Shown: positions 1 through 8,416 of the stretch, piece after piece
Layout: each line of letters starts with the position of its first letter
Numbering within the stretch: the stretch's first letter is position 1
From: Thermoprotei archaeon
Lineage (GTDB): Archaea > Thermoproteota > Thermoprotei > Gearchaeales > Gearchaeaceae
DNA: 50,617 bases
Reading direction: 5' to 3'
Assembly: GCA_017857595.1 (NCBI GenBank)
Contig: JAFMCU010000010.1
Span: 1 to 50,617, forward strand
Notes under the pieces: generated by a model
Database searches by the model: none
The model's input: the letters and a program-made list of their open reading frames with translations, nothing else
Told to the model about the DNA's origin: nothing
Made by a program: the position numbers and the translations under genes

Positions 1-921
1 ACCATTATAAGCTAGTAAAGTCATGAATATATTTGATATTACTTCAAATCCTACAGTTTCATAATCTACTTGAGGATCGAATGAGTATGGACCTCCTGGA
101 ACCACTTCAGCTACATTAATTACACCTGGACTTGGAATCTGACCTTCATACTTAAATAATGCAAATAACTTGCCCGTTGTTTGGACAGCGACAGTGTTAA
201 CAACAGTTAGGTTATAAGTTTTCATATTAGAGGCATTTTCTGTTACAATCGTTAGACTTACTGGATATAAGCCCGGCGTAGTATATGTTACATTAACAGG
301 ATTTTGAACAGGATCCAATGTTGAGCTATTTGCTGCAACAGTTTTTGTTTGACCATTACCGAAATTCCAAATATAGTTGACAATTGTAATATTTGTACCT
401 GTAGGGGCTTCAAGATAACCACCGTATAAATATAAAGTTTGGCTCACATTAACTACAGGTGCTGTAGGATTTCTTGTAACATTGAATGTAACTACAGGTA
501 CAGATACGTAAGGCGCTAATGTTTGATTTATATTAGGTGTTACAGTTATTTGATACATACTGTTCTGCGTGCTTACATTTTGCCCAGTTGTACTGAATAT
601 AACAGCAGAAACTAAGTACTTACCTGGTGTGTTATATGTATAAGATAAAACTGCTGAACCATTAGTAACTTTACCATCGCCTGTGTACCAAAGGACATAC
701 TTAACATTTGTATTATTATTCACAACACTAAACTGAATTGGCGTACCTTGTGTTACTACCAATGATGTTGTAGAAATACCTGCCGTGAAAGTAGGTACAG
801 GCTTATATGTTGTAGCTATAACAGCAGCTATTATTATTACGACCACGACAATTGCAACAGTTATCCACAATCCTTTTCTACTGCGAGGTTTTGCTTCAGT
901 AGGTTTTTCCTCAGAACTCAT
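1..921 (-). CDS. Membrane-anchored substrate-binding protein with PKD-like repeats (5' part)
   Basis: The gene starts at 921 on the minus strand and is open to the window edge (307 codons seen). Residues 1-16 are polar and basic, and 17-37 form one hydrophobic anchor. Two Ig/PKD-like beta domains follow: about 48-127 (with WYTGDGKV and YNTPGKYLVSAV) and about 150-240 (with WNFGNGQ and YTTPGLYPVSLTIV). From about 268 the sequence has the start of a family-5 (Opp/Dpp-type) solute-binding protein, with PYSFDPQVDY followed by a stretch ending FMTLLAYNG. Family knowledge suggests an extracytoplasmic receptor for peptides or other solutes in an ABC importer. The PKD repeats probably act as a spacer lifting the receptor off the membrane (inference). 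Permease and ATPase genes would be expected beyond the window. The solute cannot be told. Confidence 0.8.
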   Translation of the reverse strand, partial: MSSEEKPTEAKPRSRKGLWITVAIVVVVIIIAAVIATTYKPVPTFTAGISTTSLVVTQGTPIQFSVVNNNTNVKYVLWYTGDGKVTNGSAVLSYTYNTPGKYLVSAVIFSTTGQNVSTQNSMYQITVTPNINQTLAPYVSVPVVTFNVTRNPTAPVVNVSQTLYLYGGYLEAPTGTNITIVNYIWNFGNGQTKTVAANSSTLDPVQNPVNVTYTTPGLYPVSLTIVTENASNMKTYNLTVVNTVAVQTTGKLFALFKYEGQIPSPGVINVAEVVPGGPYSFDPQVDYETVGFEVISNIFMTLLAYNG

Positions 922-1009
922 ATATTTTAAAATATTTCTATAATATTTATTTTTAATTAATTAAGGTTTGGAACAAACATGTATATTACTTTTATAAGCT
1001 TATTCAATA

Positions 1010-1283
1010 TTGACTTCCTCCCCGCTATTTATAACGAGGGTTCCTCCCATTGATTCGAGCTACATATTTCGCTTGAGAAGAAGTTGAGAAGTCCATAAAA
1101 CCACTCCCATTTGATGAATGTTCTGTATAATTATATGCTGTATATTGCAATACTGAACCACTCTCAGAGGGACAATCTTCATTTCGATGCTTGCTCTTAT
1201 TGCTTGATTGCGCTTCATTCAAAGAAATTTTTTAGAGATTTAAATTCCATCCCCGCCCTAAAAAGCGAGGCTTTCAATCTTTT
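1010..1283 (-). mobile_element. Miniature IS200/IS605-type element derived from a tnpB transposon
   Basis: Read on the minus strand, this segment follows a TTAC (1287-1284) and begins with GAAAGC and a hairpin, CCTCGC pairing with GCGGGG across a T-rich loop (about 1274-1252). It ends with a second hairpin, CCTCG...CGGGG, near 1020-1040, then GGAAGTCAA. Just inside the left end, the frame starting at 1218 reads MKRNQAIRASIEMKI, matching the start of the full TnpB at the other end of the window ([16 protein letters not shown]). The rest is too short to encode TnpB. I infer an internally deleted, non-autonomous copy (PATE/MITE-like) of the same family, mobilised in trans. The right boundary is inferred from the hairpin and from TCAA, as in IS608, and is uncertain by several bases. 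Confidence 0.75.
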
Positions 1284-1386
1284 GTAATGATGAATGATAA
1301 TTTTCTATATATTCATTCAGTTAAGGACCGAAGAATAGTTTTGTTTAAAATAATTTATTAATTTAACTAATGAAGACAATTATATA

Positions 1387-2346
1387 ATGAAAGAAATAAT
1401 TGCAAAAAATCTAACTAAAAAATTTAAGAAAAAGGTTAGGAAAGGGATTTTTAATACTGAGGAAAGAGTAATTCATGCAGTTAAAGGAGTTAGTTTTGAA
1501 GTTAATCATGGCGAAATATTTGGTTTATTGGGACCAAACGGCGCAGGAAAAACCACAACAATAAAAATATTATGCACACTTTTGATACCCGATAGCGGTG
1601 AAGCATACATACATGGATATAATGTTATAAAGGAGCCAAACAAAGTTAGAGAAATAATAGGAGTTGTTCTTGCACCTGATAAAGGTTTTTATGAACGATT
1701 AACCGGAATAGAAAACTTAGTTTATTATGGAAGACTGTATGGTATGAATAAAAAAGACGCTTATAAAAGAGCAGAAGAATTAGTAAACTTAGTTGACCTT
1801 GGAAAGGATGCTTATAGATTCGTAGAAGAATATAGTCTAGGAATGAAAGCTAAGCTAAGTATAGCAAAAAGTCTTATCCATGATCCTTCAATTATAATCC
1901 TAGATGAACCTACTGTAGGACTTGATCCAATTTCTTCTAGAAAAATAAGAGCGTTAATTCATGATTTAGCAAATTCAGGTAAGACAATTTTAATAACAAG
2001 CCATAACATGTGGGAGGTTGAAAACTTATGTAATAGAGTAATTATGATAAACAAAGGCGAAATAGTTTCTCAAGGAACACCAAAAGAACTTAAAGAAAAG
2101 TTGAATCTAAGTTATTTTATAGAAATTGAAGTATTGAACGCAGATAAAATCAGTGATTATGAAACCTCTATAAATGAAAAAGGAAATTTAGTAGTTAAAA
2201 TAGAAACTCAAAAACCAAATGAATCCTTGATAAAAGTTTTGGATAAACTAAGAGAAAAAAATTATATAATAGGTTCGATTAAAGTTATTGAACCAACGTT
2301 AGAAGAGGTTTTTGCAAGAGTGATAGGTGGTGAGAAAGGAAATTAA
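1387..2346 (+). CDS. ABC-2 type exporter ATP-binding subunit
   Basis: Nucleotide-binding subunit of a DrrA/NatA-like ABC-2 transporter. Walker A is GPNGAGKTT (residues 49-57), the signature loop is the YSLGMKAKLS variant usual in this subfamily (about 149-158), and Walker B is IIILDEPTVGLDP (about 170-182). The H-loop histidine follows in ITSHNMWEVE. A roughly 90-residue C-terminal extension is typical of ABC-2 ATPases. The Q-loop region reads GVVLAPDKGFYERLTG, with no glutamine at the usual place, which is a small oddity. The 3' end overlaps the first permease gene by 20 bases, so the three genes form one operon. The function is export of a hydrophobic substrate, lipid or drug; the substrate is unknown. 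Confidence 0.9.
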   Translation: MKEIIAKNLTKKFKKKVRKGIFNTEERVIHAVKGVSFEVNHGEIFGLLGPNGAGKTTTIKILCTLLIPDSGEAYIHGYNVIKEPNKVREIIGVVLAPDKGFYERLTGIENLVYYGRLYGMNKKDAYKRAEELVNLVDLGKDAYRFVEEYSLGMKAKLSIAKSLIHDPSIIILDEPTVGLDPISSRKIRALIHDLANSGKTILITSHNMWEVENLCNRVIMINKGEIVSQGTPKELKEKLNLSYFIEIEVLNADKISDYETSINEKGNLVVKIETQKPNESLIKVLDKLREKNYIIGSIKVIEPTLEEVFARVIGGEKGN

Positions 2347-3112
2347 TCAATTGCTTGCAATTCTTGAAGTTGAGTTAAAGAATATTCTAAGAGAGAGAGG
2401 TACAGTGGGCTTTTCAATATTCTTTCCCATATTAATATCTTTATCTACATACAGTGTAGGAACAGGTATTTTAGGAAAACCGCCAAGCTTAGAACTTTGG
2501 TTTTATCAGCTTATTGGATTTACAATATTAATGATTACAATCGTAATGAGCGCATCTTCTGCATGGTATATAAGACAAGGCTTACTATCTAGAAGATTAG
2601 AATATATTTTTTCTGCTCCTGTAAATCCTATCATTATAATTGCAAGTATCTCATTAACAAGCGGTATTTTGGGTTTTGGAATATTTCTTACCGTTGGACT
2701 TATAGGAGTAATAGTAACCTATGGGTTATCAAATTTGTCAAACTTTTTCATTTCATTATTAATATTAATTATTGCTTTAATTCCTATTCTAGGAATTAAC
2801 TTAATTATAGCTGCAGCTACAATTATAGGAAAAGAACCTGAAGCAATATCTCAACCGGTATCAGCAATAGTTTCAACGACCTCAGGATTAGCTTATCCTA
2901 TAACAATACTCCCTTTTATATTAAAAATTATAGGTGAATCAATGCCTTATTATTATGCTGCATATTACGTTCGATCAATTATAGAAGGATATTTTAACAT
3001 ACTTAGCTTAGGAAATCTACCATTTTTGTTTTTATATTTAATCTTTGGATTTGTAATCTATCGATATTTCGAAAATAATTATATTAGAAAAGAAGGAGCC
3101 TATGGAATATAA
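2327..3112 (+). CDS. ABC-2 type transporter permease
   Basis: 261-residue polytopic membrane protein with about six hydrophobic segments: a first one around residues 28-50, then 61-80, 103-130, 140-165, 185-205 and 230-250. This layout matches ABC-2 (DrrB/NodJ-like) permeases. It starts with tandem GTG codons inside the 3' end of the ATPase gene and overlaps the next permease by 11 bases, so translation is probably coupled. Together with the following gene it would supply the two membrane halves of a heterodimeric exporter. Family membership rests on hydropathy and context, since ABC-2 permeases diverge strongly. Confidence 0.8.
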   Translation: MVRKEINQLLAILEVELKNILRERGTVGFSIFFPILISLSTYSVGTGILGKPPSLELWFYQLIGFTILMITIVMSASSAWYIRQGLLSRRLEYIFSAPVNPIIIIASISLTSGILGFGIFLTVGLIGVIVTYGLSNLSNFFISLLILIIALIPILGINLIIAAATIIGKEPEAISQPVSAIVSTTSGLAYPITILPFILKIIGESMPYYYAAYYVRSIIEGYFNILSLGNLPFLFLYLIFGFVIYRYFENNYIRKEGAYGI

Positions 3113-3908
3113 ATTTAAAAACTTTATTATAACAAAGATTTCAGCTGAATTAGGAAAAGGGTTGAAGATATATACAAGAAATAAAGTATGGATAATAAGT
3201 GATTTAATTTCTACACCTTTTTGGGTTATTTTTCTATTTTTAACATTAATTTTCTATGCCCAGTATTTACTGAATAATATAAACGTTGTAACAAGCCTGA
3301 TGTGGGGAATATTTCTATTTATTTTCATGAATTCTTTCATGTGGGCTGGAAACAGTATTGTTCAGTCTGTAGAAAGTGGGATAATAGATAATATAATTTT
3401 AACAAATACAAGCTTAACAATTCATTTATTAGGCAGGAATATCACAGGAATGATAGATATTTTGATAAGTGGAGTCATAGCGTTGTTAACTTCTTCATAT
3501 ATTTTTGGCGCAACATTATCAATATCCGAACCAATACTGTTTTTTATTTCTCTTATAATAGCTGTTATATTTTATTTGTTATTTGCAAGTGTATATGCAT
3601 CGTTAATTATTTCTTTAAGGTCGCCTTGGATTGTTACAAATGTAATGAATTTTGTATTGCCTTTCCTAAGTGGTGCCATACCTATACAGCTTTTTCAAAA
3701 AAACGTTGCCGATATTATAATTTATTCTCCATTTTACTACATCACAGGTCAAATAGCTTCTGCTGCAACAGGAGTTTACTATGTTGACCCTTATTTAATG
3801 CTATTGATAAGTATTGTTTTTACTGTAATTATGTTCTTTATGAGTAGAATTGCTGCAAATAAATTAATCCAAAAATTTCGTAAAGAAGGAAAAATATCTT
3901 TAATTTAA
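3102..3908 (+). CDS. ABC-2 type transporter permease
   Basis: 268-residue membrane protein, the second permease half of the exporter. The N-terminal 25 residues are basic and likely cytoplasmic. Hydrophobic segments follow at about 30-50, 60-80, 105-135, 145-170, 180-200 and 230-250. The gene overlaps the preceding permease by 11 bases and ends 20 bases before hutI, which has its own TATA-like element. The partner arrangement of one ATPase and two different permeases is common in archaeal ABC-2 exporters. No substrate can be assigned. Confidence 0.8.
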   Translation: MEYKFKNFIITKISAELGKGLKIYTRNKVWIISDLISTPFWVIFLFLTLIFYAQYLLNNINVVTSLMWGIFLFIFMNSFMWAGNSIVQSVESGIIDNIILTNTSLTIHLLGRNITGMIDILISGVIALLTSSYIFGATLSISEPILFFISLIIAVIFYLLFASVYASLIISLRSPWIVTNVMNFVLPFLSGAIPIQLFQKNVADIIIYSPFYYITGQIASAATGVYYVDPYLMLLISIVFTVIMFFMSRIAANKLIQKFRKEGKISLI

Positions 3909-3913
3909 ATTTT
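3904..3913 (+). promoter_or_regulatory. TATA-like box of hutI
   Basis: TTTAAATTTT is centred about 21 bases before the hutI ATG at 3929, a spacing that fits a leaderless archaeal transcript. It overlaps the stop codon of the upstream permease. Confidence 0.4.
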
Positions 3914-3928
3914 AATTATACTTTAAGA

Positions 3929-5152
3929 ATGAATGAAGTATTGGACCTTCTCATCTATGGTAAGCAGATCTTAACCTTAAAAGGTGGAATAAGAAAAGGC
4001 AGTTCACTAGCACATTTAGGAATAATAGAAGATGGAATTGTAGGGATTAAAAATGGAAAAATTAATTTAGTTGAAGAAAGAAGCGGTAAGAAATTTGATG
4101 CTAAATATGAAATAGACGCTTCAAATGAGCTAGTGATGCCTGGCTTTATAGATTCTCATACTCACTTGTTATTTTATGGTTCACGAGAAGAAGAATTTGA
4201 ATTAAGAATAAAGGGGTATTCATATAATGAAATCCAAAATAAAGGAGGAGGCATCTGGAATACAGTTAAAAAAACAATAAATGCTAAAGATGATGAGCTG
4301 GAGAAAATACTCATTGAAAGAATAAGATTTGCAATTGAGAATGGAACAACTACAATTGAGATAAAAAGCGGCTATGGAATTGAACCTGAACAAGAAATTA
4401 GATTGTTAAAGTTATTAAATAGAATTAAATACAAAGTTGATATAACAATAATTCCAACTTTTCTTGCACATTTACCTCCTAAGAATAGGTCAGAATATGT
4501 TGAAAAGATTACAAATGAAATACTGCCTTACATAAGAATTAATAATCTAGCAAAGTTTGTAGATGTATTTTGTGAAGAAAGTGCATTTAACAAAATGGAA
4601 ACATTATACATACTTAAAAAGGCTAGGGATGAAGGCTTTTCATTAAAAATTCATGCAGGAGAATTTAATGATATAGGATGTTGTGATATATTGGATATGC
4701 TAGATTTAACTTCTATAGACCATCTTGTTTATTCCAATGAGCAATGTGAAGAAAAGATAATTAATAAATCTGTTTGTGTTACACTTCTTCCTGCAACCAG
4801 TTTTTCTCTAATGCAAAGACCTGCAAATGCTAGAAAATATATAGAAAAAGATATAATTATCTCATTGGCTTCCGATTTTAGTCCAGCATCTTGGATACTT
4901 AGTTTACAGGAAGTTATATCAATTGCTTGCAGATATTTAAAACTACTACCTAGTGAATGCATTTCAGCAACCACAATAAATGCTGCTTACGCTTTAAAAA
5001 TGGATAAGGATTATGGCTCAATCGAAAAAGGTAAGTTCGCTGATGTTTTGGTAATGAATGTACCTAATTATAATTGGATTGGCTATACAATGGGGTTTAA
5101 TCATGTAAAGTTTACAATTAAGGAAGGCAAAATAGTATATGCGAAGGAATGA
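3929..5152 (+). CDS. hutI: Imidazolonepropionase
   Basis: Amidohydrolase-superfamily enzyme that hydrolyses 4-imidazolone-5-propionate to N-formimino-glutamate in histidine degradation; cytosolic. The metal-binding DSHTH lies at residues 75-79 (H77, H79) after the conserved VMPGFID. Next come family-typical GSREEEFELR and a GGGI segment, then KIHAGEFND, the IDHLVYS histidine and LASDFSPASW with the metal aspartate. Length (407) is normal for HutI. No hutU, hutH or hutG lies nearby, so the rest of the pathway would be elsewhere or absent. Its 3' end abuts the convergent small zinc-protein gene with no gap. Confidence 0.92.
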   Translation: MNEVLDLLIYGKQILTLKGGIRKGSSLAHLGIIEDGIVGIKNGKINLVEERSGKKFDAKYEIDASNELVMPGFIDSHTHLLFYGSREEEFELRIKGYSYNEIQNKGGGIWNTVKKTINAKDDELEKILIERIRFAIENGTTTIEIKSGYGIEPEQEIRLLKLLNRIKYKVDITIIPTFLAHLPPKNRSEYVEKITNEILPYIRINNLAKFVDVFCEESAFNKMETLYILKKARDEGFSLKIHAGEFNDIGCCDILDMLDLTSIDHLVYSNEQCEEKIINKSVCVTLLPATSFSLMQRPANARKYIEKDIIISLASDFSPASWILSLQEVISIACRYLKLLPSECISATTINAAYALKMDKDYGSIEKGKFADVLVMNVPNYNWIGYTMGFNHVKFTIKEGKIVYAKE

Positions 5153-5314
5153 TTATTTAATCTTAGGTAAGTAATGCTCCAATTGATGATTTGGTTCACA
5201 ATATCTACAAACAGATTTATTGCAATGGACGCACCAAAATAGAACGATTCCATGGTATTCGCATTTCTTAACTGGTATACGTTGCAAAGTTTTATGTTCT
5301 TTTTTCTCAGCCAC
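5153..5314 (-). CDS. Small B-box-like zinc-finger protein
   Basis: 53-residue protein starting at GTG 5314 (MAEKKEHKTLQRIPVKKC...). The second half holds a dense metal-ligand pattern: CEYH, then CVHC, CRYC and HQLEH, about 5-10 residues apart. This is the Cys/His arrangement of B-box-type zinc fingers, which bind two zinc ions and usually mediate protein-protein contacts. The first 17 residues are basic. The gene lies between hutI (convergent, abutting) and the FtsX-like permease and has good coding character. Stand-alone B-box peptides are known in archaea but their role is not. The fold call comes from ligand spacing only. Confidence 0.65.
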   Translation of the reverse strand: MAEKKEHKTLQRIPVKKCEYHGIVLFWCVHCNKSVCRYCEPNHQLEHYLPKIK

Positions 5315-5345
5315 GCTTTATTATTATTTTAACTTGAATTTATTT

Positions 5346-6596
5346 TTATTCATATCTTAATGCGACAGAAGGAGGAACCTTCGATGCAATGTAAGCTGGA
5401 TATAGTGAAAAAATAATAGCTGAAGCGATTATTTCTGGAACAATAATTGAAAATGTATAAATTATTGTTGAATTATCAACTGTCTGCATAAAAGTATAGT
5501 ACATTTTAAGTAAATTTATGATAATGTAGCCAAGAAACATTCCTAAAATAATGCCTATGATGCATAATACCAAACCTTCTAATAGGATCATTGTAACAAC
5601 ATCTATTTTTCTTGCCCCAATAGCTCTCAACGTTCCTATTTCTCTATATCTCTCTCTTACAGTAATGAACATAACAATCAATATCGAAAGTGAGGATATT
5701 GCAAGAATGGCTGCCCAAATTATGTTCAGAAATCGATAGAATTGATTGAATATATTATTTACATAATAAATAGCATCTTTTTGACTCACTATCATATAAT
5801 CTACATTTTTCTTGTAACCTAAGTCGCTAAGAACTTGAACAATTTTATTCTCCAAATTATCAATCGAATTAAAGTCTGATGCTGAAACAAATATCGCATC
5901 CAAAGGTATGGAATTGTAATTTGTTATGTTGAACAAATAAAAAATATCAAAAATATTAGCGATGACAACATTATTAGGATCCAAGTTAATGCTAGGAATC
6001 TTTGGTCTTTCACTTAACAAACCAATGACTTTCAATTTAACATTTAAATATTTATATGAGAAACCGAATTGAACTATTAAAGATAGACTGACTGTTTGAT
6101 TTATATCAACACCTTTAAGAAATTTATTCCAAACATTGTAACCTAAGTCAACATTTATAAGATTCGAATTAGTGGAGTTGTCTTTTATAAATGATCCTTT
6201 ATAAAGTTCTAAAGAACCTATCAACTTTAATTGGCTATTCGAACCGACGAAATAAGCTGAGCTATTTCCAAAGGAAAAATATCCTGCTAAGAAAACTGGA
6301 GAGATCGCATAAACCCCACCTATGTTTTCCAAATATTTCATCGTTGAAATGTTAATGAAATTTGTAGGAAGTGTATAACTATTACTTGAAGCTATATTAC
6401 CAGAAAATATTGCTATGACGTTAAACCCAGCTTCGTTTATTGTTTTAACATAATAATTTTGGATGCCATAAACTGGTCCTAAAATAATACTTCCGAGAAT
6501 GACTGCTAAAATAAATGCTAAAATTACCATCGAGTTCCTAAGTTTATTCCTTTTTATATTAGAAATTGAAATTTTGTATTTACCTAACGAATTCAT
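5346..6596 (-). CDS. MacB/LolCE-type ABC permease (FtsX domain)
   Basis: 416 residues with the MacB topology: one N-terminal transmembrane helix (about 20-45), a large extracytoplasmic domain (about 50-280), then three C-terminal helices (about 285-315, 335-365, 380-405) forming the FtsX domain. The motif REIGTLRAIGARKIDV before the third helix is the cytoplasmic coupling segment of this family, and the end reads PAYIASKVPPSVALRYE, also typical. It overlaps the upstream ATPase gene by 17 bases. In archaea such pairs are mechanotransmission ABC systems of unknown substrate. Confidence 0.88.
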   Translation of the reverse strand: MNSLGKYKISISNIKRNKLRNSMVILAFILAVILGSIILGPVYGIQNYYVKTINEAGFNVIAIFSGNIASSNSYTLPTNFINISTMKYLENIGGVYAISPVFLAGYFSFGNSSAYFVGSNSQLKLIGSLELYKGSFIKDNSTNSNLINVDLGYNVWNKFLKGVDINQTVSLSLIVQFGFSYKYLNVKLKVIGLLSERPKIPSINLDPNNVVIANIFDIFYLFNITNYNSIPLDAIFVSASDFNSIDNLENKIVQVLSDLGYKKNVDYMIVSQKDAIYYVNNIFNQFYRFLNIIWAAILAISSLSILIVMFITVRERYREIGTLRAIGARKIDVVTMILLEGLVLCIIGIILGMFLGYIIINLLKMYYTFMQTVDNSTIIYTFSIIVPEIIASAIIFSLYPAYIASKVPPSVALRYE

Positions 6597-7263
6597 CTTT
6601 TATAACACCATCATACAAATGGATTATTCTATTTGAGTATTCTACAAGCTTTAAATTGTGAGTAGCTAGAATAATTGTCTTGCCTGACAAATTTAAATTC
6701 TTAAATATATCTAAAATGATCTCTGCATTTTTTGAATCTAAATTACCTGTTGGTTCGTCTGCTATTAAGATTTGAGGATCGTTAACTAATGCACGAGCTA
6801 TAGCAACTCTTTGCTGTTCTCCACCGCTTAATTGTAAAGGTTTATGGAATGCTCTTTCTTTTAGGCCAACAAGCTCCAAAAGTTCCATTATTTTATCTTC
6901 TTTAAAGCCTTTCTTTGAAGAGAAATAAGTAGGTAACTTTACATTTTCCCAAACATTCAAAGATGGTATTAAATTAAAAGTTTGAAATATGAAACCTACA
7001 TTCTCAGCTCTATATTTAGAAATTTCTTTATCATTTTGTTGAGTTAAATCAATACCATTAAAAAGAATCTTTCCTTTAGTAGGTTTATCCAACGCTCCAA
7101 TTAAGTTAAGTAATGTTGTTTTTCCTGAACCTGAAGGTCCAACGATCGATATGAATTCTGCCTTTTTTATTAGAAGATTAATATTTTTTAAAGCTAATAT
7201 TGTATCATTGCCTATCTTATATGCTTTGTATACGTTTTCAAGTTGAATTATGACTTCATTCAT
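6580..7263 (-). CDS. MacB/LolD-type ABC transporter ATP-binding protein
   Basis: 227 residues, the usual length for a LolD/MacB ATPase. Walker A is GPSGSGKTTLL (about 42-52), the Q-loop is FIFQTFNLIPSLNVWENV, the signature is LSGGEQQRVAIARAL, Walker B is ILIADEPTGNLDS, and the H-loop is ATHN. It is encoded first in a two-gene operon with the FtsX-like permease, which it overlaps. The start at 7263 lies 86 bases from the divergent pyrD, so that gap must hold both promoters. Confidence 0.92.
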   Translation of the reverse strand: MNEVIIQLENVYKAYKIGNDTILALKNINLLIKKAEFISIVGPSGSGKTTLLNLIGALDKPTKGKILFNGIDLTQQNDKEISKYRAENVGFIFQTFNLIPSLNVWENVKLPTYFSSKKGFKEDKIMELLELVGLKERAFHKPLQLSGGEQQRVAIARALVNDPQILIADEPTGNLDSKNAEIILDIFKNLNLSGKTIILATHNLKLVEYSNRIIHLYDGVIKDEFVR

Positions 7264-7349
7264 TCAAATACATTATTAAATCATGTGAGTTTTATTCTTG
7301 AAACTAAAATTCTTAAAAGTAACATAATGCTATTAATAAATAAGGCGAG

Positions 7350-8378
7350 TTGAATAAAATATACGAAAAAACTATAAGGGCATTATTCTTTAAATTTGAC
7401 CCAGAAAAAGGTCACGAAATTGTAAAAAAATTTGCAAGGTTTCCAATACCAACCTTTTGCAGAGACACCACTGAACTAAATGTTAGAATCAAAAATTATA
7501 AATTAAGAAATCCAGTAGGATTGGCTGCTGGATTCGATAAAGATGCGAAAATGATAAGCCTACTTTCAAGCTTAGGATTTGGATATCTTGTTATTGGTTC
7601 AGTATTAAAACAAGAATCGATGGGAAATCCTAAACCTAGAATAGTCAGGTATGAAAATGAACAGTCAATGGTAAATTCAATGGGCTTACCTTCAGTAGGT
7701 ATAGACAAATTCGTAAAAAATTATTTAGATTCTATAATAAGAACGGATATTTTTATCAGTATAGCAGGTAATACATTGAAGGAGTTCATTGATATATATA
7801 AAATAGTCAAAAAACTTACACCTTTCATTGAATTGAATTTAAGTTGTCCAAATACAGAAAATGGAATGCTTTTCCAAGATGCGGATAATTTTGAAACACT
7901 TGCAGAAAATGTTTCAAAGTTAAAAGATGGAATAATTTTTGTCAAAGTTTCTCCTGTAATAAATAGAAAAGATGCAGAAAACTTGATAACTATTGTTGAG
8001 TTATGCAAAAAGTTTAATATAGACGGTATTACTGCTGTAAACGCTTTACCAGTAAAAGAAAAAAGCATTTCTGTAGGTTATGGTGGACTTTCTGGAAAAA
8101 AGATTTTCAATTTTATGCTCAATACAATAAATTTAATTAAAGAATATTCCAATGATAAACTCATTTTGAATGCTTGTGGAGGAATATTCAATTCTGAAGA
8201 TGCATTCAAGGCTTTAATACTTGGTGCATCTACAGTTCAAGTTTATACTTCATTGATTTATAAAGGCCCTTGTATAACTTGTGAAATTAAAAAAGGAATA
8301 AATGTTTTATTAAAAAAGAACGGATTTAAGAATTTGGAAGAAGTCATTGGATACAAATCTAAACTATCAAATAAATAG
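7350..8378 (+). CDS. pyrD: Dihydroorotate dehydrogenase
   Basis: FMN enzyme oxidising dihydroorotate to orotate in pyrimidine synthesis. The N-terminus (RALFFKFDPEKGHEIV) resembles the short helical region that ties class 2 enzymes to the membrane and quinone. Then come GLAAGFDKDA and GNPKPRIVRYE, also class 2-like. The active-site loop, however, reads LNLSCPNT, with cysteine where class 2 enzymes have serine and class 1 enzymes have cysteine. FMN-phosphate motifs (ACGGIF, LGASTVQVYT) are near the C-terminus. The start is TTG at 7350. No pyrK-like partner is adjacent. The electron acceptor is therefore uncertain. Confidence 0.9.
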   Translation: MNKIYEKTIRALFFKFDPEKGHEIVKKFARFPIPTFCRDTTELNVRIKNYKLRNPVGLAAGFDKDAKMISLLSSLGFGYLVIGSVLKQESMGNPKPRIVRYENEQSMVNSMGLPSVGIDKFVKNYLDSIIRTDIFISIAGNTLKEFIDIYKIVKKLTPFIELNLSCPNTENGMLFQDADNFETLAENVSKLKDGIIFVKVSPVINRKDAENLITIVELCKKFNIDGITAVNALPVKEKSISVGYGGLSGKKIFNFMLNTINLIKEYSNDKLILNACGGIFNSEDAFKALILGASTVQVYTSLIYKGPCITCEIKKGINVLLKKNGFKNLEEVIGYKSKLSNK

Positions 8379-8416
8379 AGATATTTATATCAAAACATTA
8401 AAATTTAATAGAATCA

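Noticed and set aside
1025-1222. 65-codon minus-strand frame read as a gene
   Set aside because: It lies wholly inside the miniature IS200/IS605-type element; another frame there matches the TnpB start, so it is transposon debris, not an independent gene.
7721-8068. 115-codon minus-strand frame inside pyrD
   Set aside because: It is a shadow of the conserved dihydroorotate dehydrogenase reading frame.
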